Position numbers and translations under genes: made by a program. The notes beneath the pieces are model-generated. The model was not told the DNA's origin. It saw only the letters and a program-made list of their open reading frames with translations, and did not search any database. Positions 46,427 through 59,542 of a stretch of 64,000 bases of DNA are shown piece after piece. Source of the stretch: Dipteris shenzhenensis. Taxonomy: Eukaryota; Polypodiophyta; Polypodiopsida; Gleicheniales. The stretch is taken from the NCBI GenBank assembly GCA_047967505.1, contig CM106540.1. One strand, given 5' to 3'. Numbering within the stretch: the stretch's first letter is position 1; the number at the start of each line of letters is the position of its first letter.

Positions 46427-49400
46427 ATGTCGAAAGGAGAATCTGAGGTTACTTGCGGGTCTCTGCTCCGGGAGTTGCAGGTGTGTGCCTTTCCTATCCA
46501 AGCGTTCCGCTCTTGTGTCGGGTGACTGCATTGTTAGATCTGTGCTCTGCTTCTTTCCACCTTCCAAAAAGTTACTTCTGTGTTGGGGAACGCAGCTAAT
46601 CTGGGATGAAGTTGGTGAGAGTGATGCCGAACGAGACAAGATGCTACTCCAGTTGGAGCAGGAGTGCTTGCAAGTCTACAGGCGGAAAGTCGATCAGGCC
46701 AGTAACGCCAGAGATCGCTTGGACCAAGCTCTGGCAGACGCAGAGGCCGAACTTTCTTCTCTGGCGACTCTCCTCGGAGATCGGTCTCTGCTCGGAAGAG
46801 TAAGTGATATACTGTGTTGTGTGAGTTGCCGCACCCTTTCAGAAGATCCCTACTGCACACTTTGAACTCTTGAAAATACAGTCTCCGAGCAGCTACAAAG
46901 TCGCAGTGTCTCCCCTAAATGTAGCTTGACGAGCTAGAAACGAAAATGATATGAGCTCTTCTTTCCTTGTTGATTTTCCTCAGTCAGAAAAGCGAGTCGG
47001 GACTTTGAAACAGCAGCTGGTCGCAGTGCAACCACAGTTGGAGGAGCTCCGACAGAAAAAGGAAGAGCGCATGCGGCAATTTGTAGAGGTGAAAGCGCAG
47101 ATTCAGCGGATCGTTGCCGAAATTTCAGGTGCGGCACAGCCTAATGAAGCCAGTTCAGACTCGGCAGATATGGAACAAGATATGTCTTTGCGAAGGCTTG
47201 ATGATTATCACGCCCAACTTCAAGCCCTTCAGAAAGAAAAGGTTAGCAAGAACAGGGACACTACCTTCCACTCACCACTTGTCTAGCTACACGTTGGTGT
47301 TTTACGGTTAGCCTGTGACCTTGGCCTTTTGTGTCCTGCAGAGCGATCGTCTGCACAAAGTACTTGACTACGTGAATGATGTGCATGAGCTTTGCGCTGT
47401 CCTTGGCTTGGATTTCTTCAAGACCGTCACAGGCGTGCATTCGAGCTTGGACGAATCGTCGTCCGGTCAGTCTAAGAGCATCAGCAACGATACAATCGAC
47501 AGGCTGGCCAAGACTGTCCAATCTCTGCAGCACGAGAAAAGACAGCGAATACAAAAGGTTACTCCAGCTGCAATAACATGCTTTGCAGCTGCAGCTTAGA
47601 TTTTTTTTCATTACTCATATGTATCTCGATTCTCGTCCACATGCAGCTCCAAGATTTAGGGGCCTCCTTACTGGAGATGTGGAGTCTAATGGACACCCCA
47701 GAGGAAGAACAGCTATTGTTCCAGCACGTCACCTGCATCATTGGTGCGTCTGAAGATGAAGTCAATGCCCCAGGGGAGCTTGCTCTAGATAGCATTGAAC
47801 AGGTATACTTTTTTATCTCTACCGTTTCGTTCTACTGATCAAAGATCTAACTCTTTCTTTTGCAGCTGTTTCACACCATATTGTATGAATATTGTTTGCT
47901 TTAAGGGAAGTCTCTGCTACCTTTCTGGAAGTGCAGGCGGAGGTCGAAGTTCAGCGATTAGATCAGCTTAAAGCAAGCAAAATGAAAGAGCTTGTGATGA
48001 AAAAACAAGAAGACTTGGATGCAATTTACAGAAAAGCACATATGGATCTTGATCCTCACGCTGCCCAGGAAAAGATTATGGCTATCATAGCTTCTGGTAG
48101 GGGTTACTGCCATGAGTTGCTGTAAAAGATCGATAGTCAGGTTTTTCTTCTTAAAAAAGCTTGGGCTAATTTGTGGCTTTTATGTTCTGTAATGAAGGAA
48201 TGCTTGATCCGTCTGAACTCCTAGCAAGCATGGATCATCAGATCAATGAAGCAAAAGAAGAGGCCTTAAGCAGAAGGGAGATATTGGACAAGGTGGAGAA
48301 ATGGATGGGGGCTTGTGAGGAAGAGATTTGGCTTGAAGATTACAACCAGGTAAGCCAGAATTGACAAGCAGTAGTAGCTTAGTAGCAGCTTGGATAAGGA
48401 ATGTAGACTAGCTTTTTATTAACTATTTACTAAGTGCTAGGCTTTCCTCATGATTGAGTCTGCCTTTCACCTCTGAGATTCAAAGATCAGTCTCTGCGCA
48501 TGCGTGTGTGTGTGATAGGACTTGTGTGGATCTCTTTCCCTATTTTCAAGCTCCTTTGTTTCAGTCTCCCCAGGATGCTCTTTCCTATGAAGACCTTCCT
48601 CAGGCCCAGTTGGACGTTTTTTATTACTGTTTCTAGTTTTGAGTAGTAGCTGTCCTGCTTTGGACAGCTATGAATGTACATTTTTCTGAATGAAATATCT
48701 CTTTTACCAAAAAAAGAAGTGAGAGGTCTTAGTTGCTGAGAGGATGGCATATGCCTAGGTCTTGACCTTATTTTTTAATTAGCCTGGCCATGTAATACTA
48801 AGACTGAGAGTCTGGATGAGCTCTGAGATTCACTTGTCTTCACAAGAATTAATAATTAATATTGATTAGTTTTCAAGTAGCCTGGTTATGGAATGCTAGG
48901 TTTGAGAGCGTGGCCAGGTATTAATACATTGGTCCTCCCTGTTGGGCACATGTTACCTTGCCTGTTCCGTGCTATGGATGATGGAATTGGTGGTGCAAGT
49001 GACTTTAATAGGGTGTAGAAACTGCACTTTCATTACAATTTGATTGAGGCATAAGCCTTACCTCTGCATGGCATAATATGTGCAAAGTGGTCAATGGTAC
49101 GTGGACTCATATCGATCCATGATTGAGTCCATGACATTGTGAGATTTTGGTCATCTGAAGGCAGTGCCACGTTTGTGTATTTATGTTTGTTAAAATACCT
49201 TTTAGGTTGCTCGGGCTTAGAGTTAATGTTGTGCAACCAAGGTGGACAATTGAGTCCATCTATCTAGTGCTACAAGGTCTTAGTTTAAGTCAGAGCTATG
49301 TGGATCTCACTAGGAGGCCTTAATGCGTGTTGCTGTTCATGATCTTGGCAAGCAAGGTCTTGGCAATCAGAGCTATCAGCAATCCTCCTGAAAATTTTTC

Positions 49401-52400
49401 CAATTCAGGGCTCTTAACATTAACATGAATTGTGGGGCTTACCTCCGTTTCCATTGCTATCATAGGTGCCTTAAGTGATGATGCGTAGGCACAACAAAGG
49501 AGGCTCTCAATTTGATCCATCTATCCACATTGGAAGGTTCCCATTCTAAGAACTTCATGCCTTGATTTCAGTAGGTTCTATAGGGTGACCTAACTTGAGG
49601 CCACCTACCATCAAATCTGACCATTGGATCAACCTGGGTCCTTCATAAGAAATAAGTGAACATTTGAGAAAGGTCTCCTGGAGGGAGGTTGCAAGTGTAC
49701 GCTACACACCAGATCCCAAATTCTACTTCGTGCAAGTCGGTGGACAGTAGAGATTAGCTAATGGAGGAGCGACCTACCCCTACCAATCAGCCCATGTGGC
49801 TCAATGTAGGATTGAATTAACCATAATAACCACTGTATATGAGGGCCTGGCTCTCTCAGAGGGAGGAATGCTGTGCTAAGACTTATTATTGTGTGCATCG
49901 TAAGAAGTAGCTGCGTTTACCACGATGCGTGCCTCTCAACACCAAACGATTCAAACTTCTGGCAAGCAGCTCGGGCTAAACAGCACTGCAATTCTTGCTC
50001 ACCTGTAAGTTGTATTTTAACTTGCATTGTCTCTGTGCTTGTATTGCCTAGGGTTTCTCCTAGTGATGCTCCCAGTGTATCCAATATAGACATCATGCCT
50101 TGGTTTGCTCACCTTAAATGAGATGTATTGAGTAGAGTATGCACTGTCGTATTAGTAGAGAGGCGGCTCTCCAGTCTTATGAAAATCACCAATAAGACCA
50201 AAGTATAAGTGGACCACTGGTCCTCTTAAAGGTATCTCTGCTACAATTTTGGGACCATCAGGTGCATGCGTGGCCAAGGGATGTGAGACTCCCGTAGGTG
50301 GTACTGGGAAGGTCTGCCCGAGGGCCTGCTTATGGAAAACTCAAGAGTTCAGAGCAGCGGCTCGCAAACTGTGAAGAAGTCTGCGTCTGTGCAACATGTG
50401 CAAATGGTGCTTGTTGCAGAGGGTGGCAGTCTGAGATGGCAGGTTTTGACAGGCAAATATTATATGTCAGCTGTGTAGTAATTGGTGAGCAGTTGTGATC
50501 CCACAGTGGGAGGGGTACTAGAGGCTGTGTGGTGTGCATGGGAGACCTGATTGACATGTGGCATAATGATCAGCGTGGCAGACTTTCTTGAATCTACTGA
50601 GGAGTCGGCCTGTGTGGAGTCAGTGTTGAGGCATACATGTGCGAAGCGGTTAATGTACATGAAGCGGTTAAAACAGGGCTTAATGTGACACGTGGAGACT
50701 CTGAGGGGATCTTAATAATATCATCATATGCAAATAAAGCATGAAAAAGACCGAAGGTATAGGCTATGGTGTGTGGCAGCCCGTAAGCTGCACAGCTCGG
50801 GCATGTTGTCTATACTTCTGCAGTTTCACGTTTTGAAAAGTTTGTCCAAGCTATTGACAAGCGTTTAAAAGTGAATTTTGTCAACTTGTTTATGCTGTGT
50901 AACTTTTTCGTATATTCAGCAGTGCACATTGCCCCCTTAATGGCTCTCACCTAAGTTCTCTATTAGTTTGCTTATCTATTCTTCCCATTTACCCATTCTA
51001 ATGGCCCTTAATCTCAACAAATTATTCCATACATATAACTTGACGTAAGGAGAAACCTATTCTAAAGACCCTTAAGCTCAATAAATTATTCCATACATAT
51101 AACTTGACCTAAGGAATAACTTAATTGAAAAGGCCTTAATTTTTTTGATTTCTTAGGTGAAAGGTTGGAGATATCTCAATTAAGCTAAGGTCAAAGGGAT
51201 AGCTTGCAATGGGAGGGCTTGAATTGAAGATATTCTTTACTAGTTCATACACTAGGCCATGAAGATGTGAAAAAATAAATAAGAGAAGGGGGGGTAAGGG
51301 GAGTCCTCCATGAAACTGAGTCTGCGCTTTTCCTGAAGCTTTGGCCAGTGCCAAGCCCTTCATTGTGTAAGTGCACGTAATATACACTCTGAGCCGTATG
51401 AGCTGATGAAGTAGGTCGGAATTTTTATGCTCACTCGTCCCTAGTAGTTGATGTTGTTAGACCTGTGGGTGATTTATCATAAGGTCCGCCTTTTGCTGTT
51501 TTCTTTATGTGGCGATGGATGACTCGTCATTCATCTAGATGTATATAAGCTGGATTTCACGTATTTATGTTAACTGTATTGAAGCTATATCTCAGAAAGG
51601 AAACCTGTAAATTAAGCTTCTGTAGTTCTGCCATTGTAACTTCAACTTCTGAATTCAAGAAATGGATGTTTATACCTCAGGATGAGAACAGGTATAGTGC
51701 AAGCAGGGGGGCACATCTTAATTTGAAGCGTGCCGAACGTGCTCGAGTAACCGTGAACAAACTGCCAGGTGGGTAGCATAGCAACTTCTACATTCCAGCT
51801 CGATTCTAGATATGCTCGTTTGCTTTAAAAGGATGAGTTTGAGCGTGTTCTTGATACGTGTGTGAATGTGGAGGCTCTTAATGTTGAATTTGTTTTGTTT
51901 CCGTACAGGCCTTGTTGACTCGTTGGTTGCAAAGACTAGAGCATGGGAGGAGGAACACGGTTCGCCCTTCTTATATGATGGGGTGAGCTTTGAATGCACG
52001 AGGAATCTTAAGTTGTGACATTGTTGGGGTTTTTTTCGCTGAATTCTTGTGGTTTTGGAATGTTTGAAGATGAGACTGCTGGCGATGCTCGAAGAATATA
52101 ACCTATTACGACAAGAAAGAGAAGAGGAAAAGAGGCGAGCACGGGTATATTCAACGTTTTCATATGCTCTAGATCTTGCTCTTGAATACGAGTCAAGGAT
52201 AGGTTATGCTTCGTATTTTGGATGCTCAGCCTTGTGTTTCTTCTCGAAATGGTCACCAGGATCAAAAGAGGCTGCAAGAGCAATTGATGACTGAACAAGA
52301 AACACTCTTTGGCTCAAGACCTAGTCCCCACAAACCAATGAGTGCTAAGAAAAGCCTTAATCATCGTACCAATGGAGATGCGCCTGCTAGCAGGCGCCTG

Positions 52401-52610
52401 TCCCTTGCCGGGGGAATGCTACAGTCGGGAAGCACAGATATGCTGGTTCCTAGGGTGAATGGTGTCACTCCAGTACGACTGGGCAAGGACGGAAAAAAAG
52501 AAAGGGCACGACCTGTCGCACCAGTGAACTACGTTTCTCTACCAAAGGAAGACACACTGTCTTTACCTTCTGTGAGTGGATCAGAACCAACATCACCCAT
52601 GCCTGTATGA
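46427..52610 (+). CDS. MAP65: 65-kDa microtubule-associated protein (MAP65/ASE1/PRC1 family)
   Basis: Eleven exons: 46427-46480, 46596-46799, 46984-47241, 47342-47557, 47647-47802, 47937-48096, 48198-48349, 51681-51768, 51909-51982, 52070-52144 and 52260-52610. All introns are GT-AG and the joined frame is 595 codons, close to the usual ~590. MAP65 proteins dimerise and crosslink antiparallel microtubules in cortical arrays and the phragmoplast. Family landmarks are [20 protein letters not shown] (residues 13-31), the helical region [35 protein letters not shown] then [19 protein letters not shown] (396-414), and [13 protein letters not shown] (455-467) in the microtubule-binding part. The tail has a full CDK consensus, SPHK (501-504), and a minimal SP near the end. 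The start is the first ATG in frame with the [11 protein letters not shown]-terminus. AATAAA at 53388 is a possible poly(A) signal. The last exon is repeated twice more downstream. Which MAP65 subgroup it belongs to I cannot say. Confidence 0.95.
48560..48717 (+). mobile_element. Possible retroposon 3' tail in intron 7
   Basis: An open frame ends with [10 protein letters not shown] and a stop at 48634-48636. It is followed by ~60 bases and TGAATGAAATATCTC...CCAAAAAAAG, a layout like the 3' end of a LINE or SINE with a short A tail. Confidence 0.3.
51001..51124. repeat. ~63-bp tandem duplication in intron 7
   Basis: CTCAA.AAATTATTCCATACA followed by TATAACTTGAC.TAAGGA occurs twice, about 62 bp apart. 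Confidence 0.8.
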
Positions 52611-53345
52611 TTTCAACTCTTTCTGTTACTTTATACTACCTCTCCAAGAAAATGCTGGCATTTGGTGAGGTAAAATGATACTCTGTAAGCTGGTGACAGA
52701 CATTAGTAACTTATACTAGCTGGTTTTTGTGGGTTTTTCCGTTGGAGTTGCCTTTTGCAAGAGGATAGGATGTATTGTTAGACCACTACAAGGGTACTAT
52801 TCGGCAGAACGTAGATGTGTATTCGTGTTTTGATTTCTATCCTACTGTTTGAGTTTCTGTTTTGCATTCGTAGCTTTTGTTATATGCTTTTTCTAGGTGC
52901 AACTTATAGGATCATCGAATATTAAACAGTTATATGGAGTTGATTTCCCGAGGAATGTTTTGAAGGGGAATGAGTGAAAGATAACGGCGTATTCGTCATC
53001 GTAGCAGTCCCATGGAGTTTATGGCTTTCAACCTTGTGACTGTCATCGTAGCACACTGATTTGAAAGAGATGCTCTAAAGTCAATACACCAACCAATCAA
53101 AGAATTTGAAAGAAAAACACATCTGAAAAATGCTAAAAATTATTTTTACTGTTCAAAGTGATGAACCTTCACTAAGGCTACCTAGGCCAAAAAACTATTA
53201 TGCCCCCTTGTATATCTATCTATCTATATTTAAACATGCCTTCTCTCCTCTTCCACGTTTTTGTTAAAATTTGGACTTGCATTCATTGAACATTCCCTCT
53301 CTCCTCTTTCGTTACTCTCCATCTCTCACATTGGGCAACGTTCAC

Positions 53346-53373
<28 letters not shown>
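53346..53373. repeat. (TC)n microsatellite, unit 1
   Basis: Identical in length at 56812-56839 and 60278-60305 in units 2 and 3. Confidence 0.9.
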
Positions 53374-53376
<3 letters not shown>

Positions 53377-54760
53377 CAAGCCACATGAATAAAATTCATC
53401 TTGTTAGTGGCATGTTTAAATATAGATATGATAGATATACAGGGGGGCACAAGAGTGAGAAGAGCAGAGCGATGCATGGTAACATGAAAAGCTAGTGCAT
53501 CATGTGGAACTAAACTCCAATCCTTAAGACCTTAGTGAAACTCAAAATGGTTCCATTAAAATATAAGTTTGTGCGACTATGCCCTGATTGTAATGATCTC
53601 CAAGGTGTGTTGCTAATGAGCACACTCTACGTTAATGATCTATGTAATTTTTTGGGCAAGAATGTGGCTTGTGCTTCTTTGTTTTTTTCCTCTCTCTCTC
53701 GATCTTGACGCCAGCTTCCTTCTATTTTGTAGTCGAGCTTGCTCTCTGGGAGTTGTATTTTCTCGTCTTTCTTGCAAATTTGGATGGTTGGTTCCTTCTA
53801 CGATTTTTCTTTGGAATTGGGATTTGTTACTTGTATTTGTCTCTTTGTGAGTCCATTTGAGTTGCTCGTTATCTCTTTGTGAATACGTTTGGATTGCTCT
53901 CGCCATATAATAGGGGCCATTACTTTACAACAAAATAACTTTTTGGAGAGACATGAAAGTACTATTAGCAATTTGAAAATTGGTGTATGTCCAGAAAGGT
54001 ATAAATAAAGGATGAGGGAAAATATGAGAACTTCTTGATTCATACGTCAACTTTTGAGTATCATGACAAACTTATAAGGTCACTTCATGATAAATCAAGA
54101 TCTTGAACTTTATTCAAAATTCTTAATTATTGAAAATAAAATGAGGGGAGGAATTCTTTTGTAAATTGATTTTAAAAATTTTATTGTTAAATGACGTTAA
54201 TCATCCTATGAAAGGAATACTTTTGTAAAATTGAGAGGAATTATCAAATATTAATATTTCAATATTTCAAAAATAAATTAAAGGGTATACTCTCAGGTGT
54301 TCATGCACATAACCCTAGTGAGGGATTGTTCAATTATTTTGAGCCTAAGATTGTTTCAACTATTTACTACAAGCTTAGAATTTTATCATCTATGGAATAT
54401 CTTGTATAGTCATAGTCCTCTTGCTAACCTCAAGAAAACACGAGTACACCTTTAAAATGCTAAATCTCCATACACAATTCTTACATAAGTTCTACATTCC
54501 TATGTTGGCATTGATGCATGTCTTAATGCAAATCTACCTATTATCAACAAATTAGAAATTTATTTCAAGGGTGCCATGTTAGATTCTTTGCAAGATTTTA
54601 AATGGATGATGTTCATTTGCCATACAACTTATGGTGGTGTGATGTGAGTGTTGTGAGCAACGAGCGAGCGCCGACGAGGAAGTGTTAGAAATTATATATA
54701 GTGAGCAACTACACTTGGGGGATGGTGGCTTGGTTGATAGAGGGAGGACATGTGTTTTAG

Positions 54761-55325
54761 ATTGATGAGATCTCCCTAGCCTATCGAATACAGGGTCAGA
54801 GCATCCAAAGGATCGCACTCCACGAGGCAATCTCCCTTGACAGTCTAGCTCCTCCTCCTAAGGAGGACAATGTTTGGGAGGTGGTAGCTAGCATCACGGC
54901 TTGGAACATTTGGGTGGCTCGTCACAGTCTTGTGATGGGTGAGCACTTGGTTCCACCTGTGGCTATCCTAGTTACCATATGGCAGGATATCATTTACACT
55001 CTATGGTCCACTTGGGAGCGCGGGGCTCCAGGCTCCAGGGCGACTAGCGAGAGGCGTGCTCGTTTTTGCAAGGCTTGGCTTGCAGGTGTTTTCTACATCT
55101 TGACTCCACGAGAGATTCGTTGGCTGTATAGTCCTCCCACTTGGCTGTTAGCCCCAGTTCCAAAGATCCTGTAGGCAGTGAGCTGGGTTTCTTTGGAACA
55201 GGCTGGTTTTTTCTTTCAGCCTTTTCTCGGTTTTTTTCCATACTCAGCACCTTCGGGGCTGCTGTCTTGTATGAAAATATTTCAAGCATTAATAGAAGGT
55301 TCCTTTCTTTGGGAAAAAAAAAAAA
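54761..55325 (+). mobile_element. 5'-truncated LINE end with A12 tail, unit 1
   Basis: An open frame from 54761 (after a TAG) to the stop at 55172-55174 contains ITAWNIWVARHSLVMGEHLV, TLWSTWERGAPGS and LTPREIRWLYSPPTW. This resembles the extreme C-terminus of plant LINE polyproteins (a W.IW.AR...V pattern). About 140 bp later comes an A12 run (55314-55325), as expected for a LINE 3' end. The assignment rests mainly on layout. The same segment lies at 58227-58791 and 61693-62257. Confidence 0.5.
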
Positions 55326-55776
55326 GAACATCCAATTGGGGTTGGTGGGCTTTGGGAAGTATGCTCTTTAATTCTATTCGAAATCTTGGTTAGCAATCAT
55401 GGCCATTGGATTTAATAAAAGCATCAAGGGTCTAAAATGCAAATTCAACATAGTCGTTGATCTTGGAAGATTTGACGATGCATATTTAGTGGTGCACGCA
55501 ACCATAATTGTGCACCCATTTGCCTAGCAACCAGCTATACTCCATTAGATTAATCTAGATCTAATGGATGTGGTAGACTATAGGCTGGGTAGGCTCTTCC
55601 CATTAAACACATAGTGTGCTCACCGCTTGATTCGGAATATGGTGCACACCCATGACTTATGGACTTTTAACTATAGCTATGGTAAGATCACCAGTGTGCA
55701 GTTGGTACCAGTCACGCACCGTTAGATCTTCATCTAATCCTACAATTTCAAATAGGCACTCATTGTTGGGGTAAAG

Positions 55777-56076
55777 GGCTCAAGACCTAGTCCCCACAAA
55801 CCAATGAGTGCTAAGAAAAGCCTTAATCATCGTACCAATGGAGATGCGCCTGCTAGCAGGCGCCTGTCCCTTGCCGGGGGAATGCTACAGTCGGGAAGCA
55901 CAGATATGCTGGTTCCTAGGGTGAATGGTGTCACTCCAGTACGACTGGGCAAGGACGGAAAAAAAGAAAGGGCACGACCTGTCGCACCAGTGAACTACGT
56001 TTCTCTACCAAAGGAAGACACACTGTCTTTACCTTCTGTGAGTGGATCAGAACCAACATCACCCATGCCTGTATGA
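55777..56076 (+). pseudogene. Partial MAP65 last exon, unit 2
   Basis: This repeats codons 497-595 of MAP65 without the exon's acceptor site, so it cannot be spliced as a normal terminal exon. An in-frame ATG at 55804 (Met506 of the gene) opens 90 codons to the stop, identical to the parent. The CDK-type SPHK lies just before that ATG. There is no promoter evidence; it sits about 3.2 kb past the stop codon of the gene. Confidence 0.9.
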
Positions 56077-56811
56077 TTTCAACTCTTTCTGTTACTTTAT
56101 ACTACCTCTCCAAGAAAATGCTGGCATTTGGTGAGGTAAAATGATACTCTGTAAGCTGGTGACAGACATTAGTAACTTATACTAGCTGGTTTTTGTGGGT
56201 TTTTCCGTTGGAGTTGCCTTTTGCAAGAGGATAGGATGTATTGTTAGACCACTACAAGGGTACTATTCGGCAGAACGTAGATGTGTATTCGTGTTTTGAT
56301 TTCTATCCTACTGTTTGAGTTTCTGTTTTGCATTCGTAGCTTTTGTTATATGCTTTTTCTAGGTGCAACTTATAGGATCATCGAATATTAAACAGTTATA
56401 TGGAGTTGATTTCCCGAGGAATGTTTTGAAGGGGAATGAGTGAAAGATAACGGCGTATTCGTCATCGTAGCAGTCCCATGGAGTTTATGGCTTTCAACCT
56501 TGTGACTGTCATCGTAGCACACTGATTTGAAAGAGATGCTCTAAAGTCAATACACCAACCAATCAAAGAATTTGAAAGAAAAACACATCTGAAAAATGCT
56601 AAAAATTATTTTTACTGTTCAAAGTGATGAACCTTCACTAAGGCTACCTAGGCCAAAAAACTATTATGCCCCCTTGTATATCTATCTATCTATATTTAAA
56701 CATGCCTTCTCTCCTCTTCCACGTTTTTGTTAAAATTTGGACTTGCATTCATTGAACATTCCCTCTCTCCTCTTTCGTTACTCTCCATCTCTCACATTGG
56801 GCAACGTTCAC

Positions 56812-56842
<31 letters not shown>

Positions 56843-58226
56843 CAAGCCACATGAATAAAATTCATCTTGTTAGTGGCATGTTTAAATATAGATATGATAG
56901 ATATACAGGGGGGCACAAGAGTGAGAAGAGCAGAGCGATGCATGGTAACATGAAAAGCTAGTGCATCATGTGGAACTAAACTCCAATCCTTAAGACCTTA
57001 GTGAAACTCAAAATGGTTCCATTAAAATATAAGTTTGTGCGACTATGCCCTGATTGTAATGATCTCCAAGGTGTGTTGCTAATGAGCACACTCTACGTTA
57101 ATGATCTATGTAATTTTTTGGGCAAGAATGTGGCTTGTGCTTCTTTGTTTTTTTCCTCTCTCTCTCGATCTTGACGCCAGCTTCCTTCTATTTTGTAGTC
57201 GAGCTTGCTCTCTGGGAGTTGTATTTTCTCGTCTTTCTTGCAAATTTGGATGGTTGGTTCCTTCTACGATTTTTCTTTGGAATTGGGATTTGTTACTTGT
57301 ATTTGTCTCTTTGTGAGTCCATTTGAGTTGCTCGTTATCTCTTTGTGAATACGTTTGGATTGCTCTCGCCATATAATAGGGGCCATTACTTTACAACAAA
57401 ATAACTTTTTGGAGAGACATGAAAGTACTATTAGCAATTTGAAAATTGGTGTATGTCCAGAAAGGTATAAATAAAGGATGAGGGAAAATATGAGAACTTC
57501 TTGATTCATACGTCAACTTTTGAGTATCATGACAAACTTATAAGGTCACTTCATGATAAATCAAGATCTTGAACTTTATTCAAAATTCTTAATTATTGAA
57601 AATAAAATGAGGGGAGGAATTCTTTTGTAAATTGATTTTAAAAATTTTATTGTTAAATGACGTTAATCATCCTATGAAAGGAATACTTTTGTAAAATTGA
57701 GAGGAATTATCAAATATTAATATTTCAATATTTCAAAAATAAATTAAAGGGTATACTCTCAGGTGTTCATGCACATAACCCTAGTGAGGGATTGTTCAAT
57801 TATTTTGAGCCTAAGATTGTTTCAACTATTTACTACAAGCTTAGAATTTTATCATCTATGGAATATCTTGTATAGTCATAGTCCTCTTGCTAACCTCAAG
57901 AAAACACGAGTACACCTTTAAAATGCTAAATCTCCATACACAATTCTTACATAAGTTCTACATTCCTATGTTGGCATTGATGCATGTCTTAATGCAAATC
58001 TACCTATTATCAACAAATTAGAAATTTATTTCAAGGGTGCCATGTTAGATTCTTTGCAAGATTTTAAATGGATGATGTTCATTTGCCATACAACTTATGG
58101 TGGTGTGATGTGAGTGTTGTGAGCAACGAGCGAGCGCCGACGAGGAAGTGTTAGAAATTATATATAGTGAGCAACTACACTTGGGGGATGGTGGCTTGGT
58201 TGATAGAGGGAGGACATGTGTTTTAG

Positions 58227-58791
58227 ATTGATGAGATCTCCCTAGCCTATCGAATACAGGGTCAGAGCATCCAAAGGATCGCACTCCACGAGGCAATCTC
58301 CCTTGACAGTCTAGCTCCTCCTCCTAAGGAGGACAATGTTTGGGAGGTGGTAGCTAGCATCACGGCTTGGAACATTTGGGTGGCTCGTCACAGTCTTGTG
58401 ATGGGTGAGCACTTGGTTCCACCTGTGGCTATCCTAGTTACCATATGGCAGGATATCATTTACACTCTATGGTCCACTTGGGAGCGCGGGGCTCCAGGCT
58501 CCAGGGCGACTAGCGAGAGGCGTGCTCGTTTTTGCAAGGCTTGGCTTGCAGGTGTTTTCTACATCTTGACTCCACGAGAGATTCGTTGGCTGTATAGTCC
58601 TCCCACTTGGCTGTTAGCCCCAGTTCCAAAGATCCTGTAGGCAGTGAGCTGGGTTTCTTTGGAACAGGCTGGTTTTTTCTTTCAGCCTTTTCTCGGTTTT
58701 TTTCCATACTCAGCACCTTCGGGGCTGCTGTCTTGTATGAAAATATTTCAAGCATTAATAGAAGGTTCCTTTCTTTGGGAAAAAAAAAAAA
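58227..58791 (+). mobile_element. 5'-truncated LINE end, unit 2
   Basis: Copy of 54761-55325, same length and same A12 tail. Confidence 0.5.
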
Positions 58792-59242
58792 GAACATCCA
58801 ATTGGGGTTGGTGGGCTTTGGGAAGTATGCTCTTTAATTCTATTCGAAATCTTGGTTAGCAATCATGGCCATTGGATTTAATAAAAGCATCAAGGGTCTA
58901 AAATGCAAATTCAACATAGTCGTTGATCTTGGAAGATTTGACGATGCATATTTAGTGGTGCACGCAACCATAATTGTGCACCCATTTGCCTAGCAACCAG
59001 CTATACTCCATTAGATTAATCTAGATCTAATGGATGTGGTAGACTATAGGCTGGGTAGGCTCTTCCCATTAAACACATAGTGTGCTCACCGCTTGATTCG
59101 GAATATGGTGCACACCCATGACTTATGGACTTTTAACTATAGCTATGGTAAGATCACCAGTGTGCAGTTGGTACCAGTCACGCACCGTTAGATCTTCATC
59201 TAATCCTACAATTTCAAATAGGCACTCATTGTTGGGGTAAAG

Positions 59243-59542
59243 GGCTCAAGACCTAGTCCCCACAAACCAATGAGTGCTAAGAAAAGCCTTAATCATCGTA
59301 CCAATGGAGATGCGCCTGCTAGCAGGCGCCTGTCCCTTGCCGGGGGAATGCTACAGTCGGGAAGCACAGATATGCTGGTTCCTAGGGTGAATGGTGTCAC
59401 TCCAGTACGACTGGGCAAGGACGGAAAAAAAGAAAGGGCACGACCTGTCGCACCAGTGAACTACGTTTCTCTACCAAAGGAAGACACACTGTCTTTACCT
59501 TCTGTGAGTGGATCAGAACCAACATCACCCATGCCTGTATGA
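59243..59542 (+). pseudogene. Partial MAP65 last exon, unit 3
   Basis: Same as the unit 2 copy: codons 497-595 with no acceptor site. The ATG at 59270 opens 90 codons. Confidence 0.9.

Larger units (their letters stand above)
48350..51680 (+). other. MAP65 intron 7 (3331 bp)
   Basis: All other introns of this gene are 87-184 bp. This one is GT-AG (GTAAGC to CCTCAG) and carries repeat-like material: a possible retroposon tail near 48717 and a ~63-bp tandem duplication at 51001-51124. Between 48720 and 51000 I recognise nothing. Confidence 0.85.

Noticed and set aside
47866-47936. Alternative acceptor (TTTGCAG, 47866) for MAP65 exon 6
   Set aside because: Using it brings in stops or breaks the conserved frame; the acceptor before 47937 gives the family sequence [19 protein letters not shown].
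53271-57509. Several 60-95 codon frames repeated identically in each 3466-bp unit
   Set aside because: They overlap on both strands in the 3' flank of MAP65 and are identical only because the DNA is repeated; no recognised motif apart from the LINE segment.
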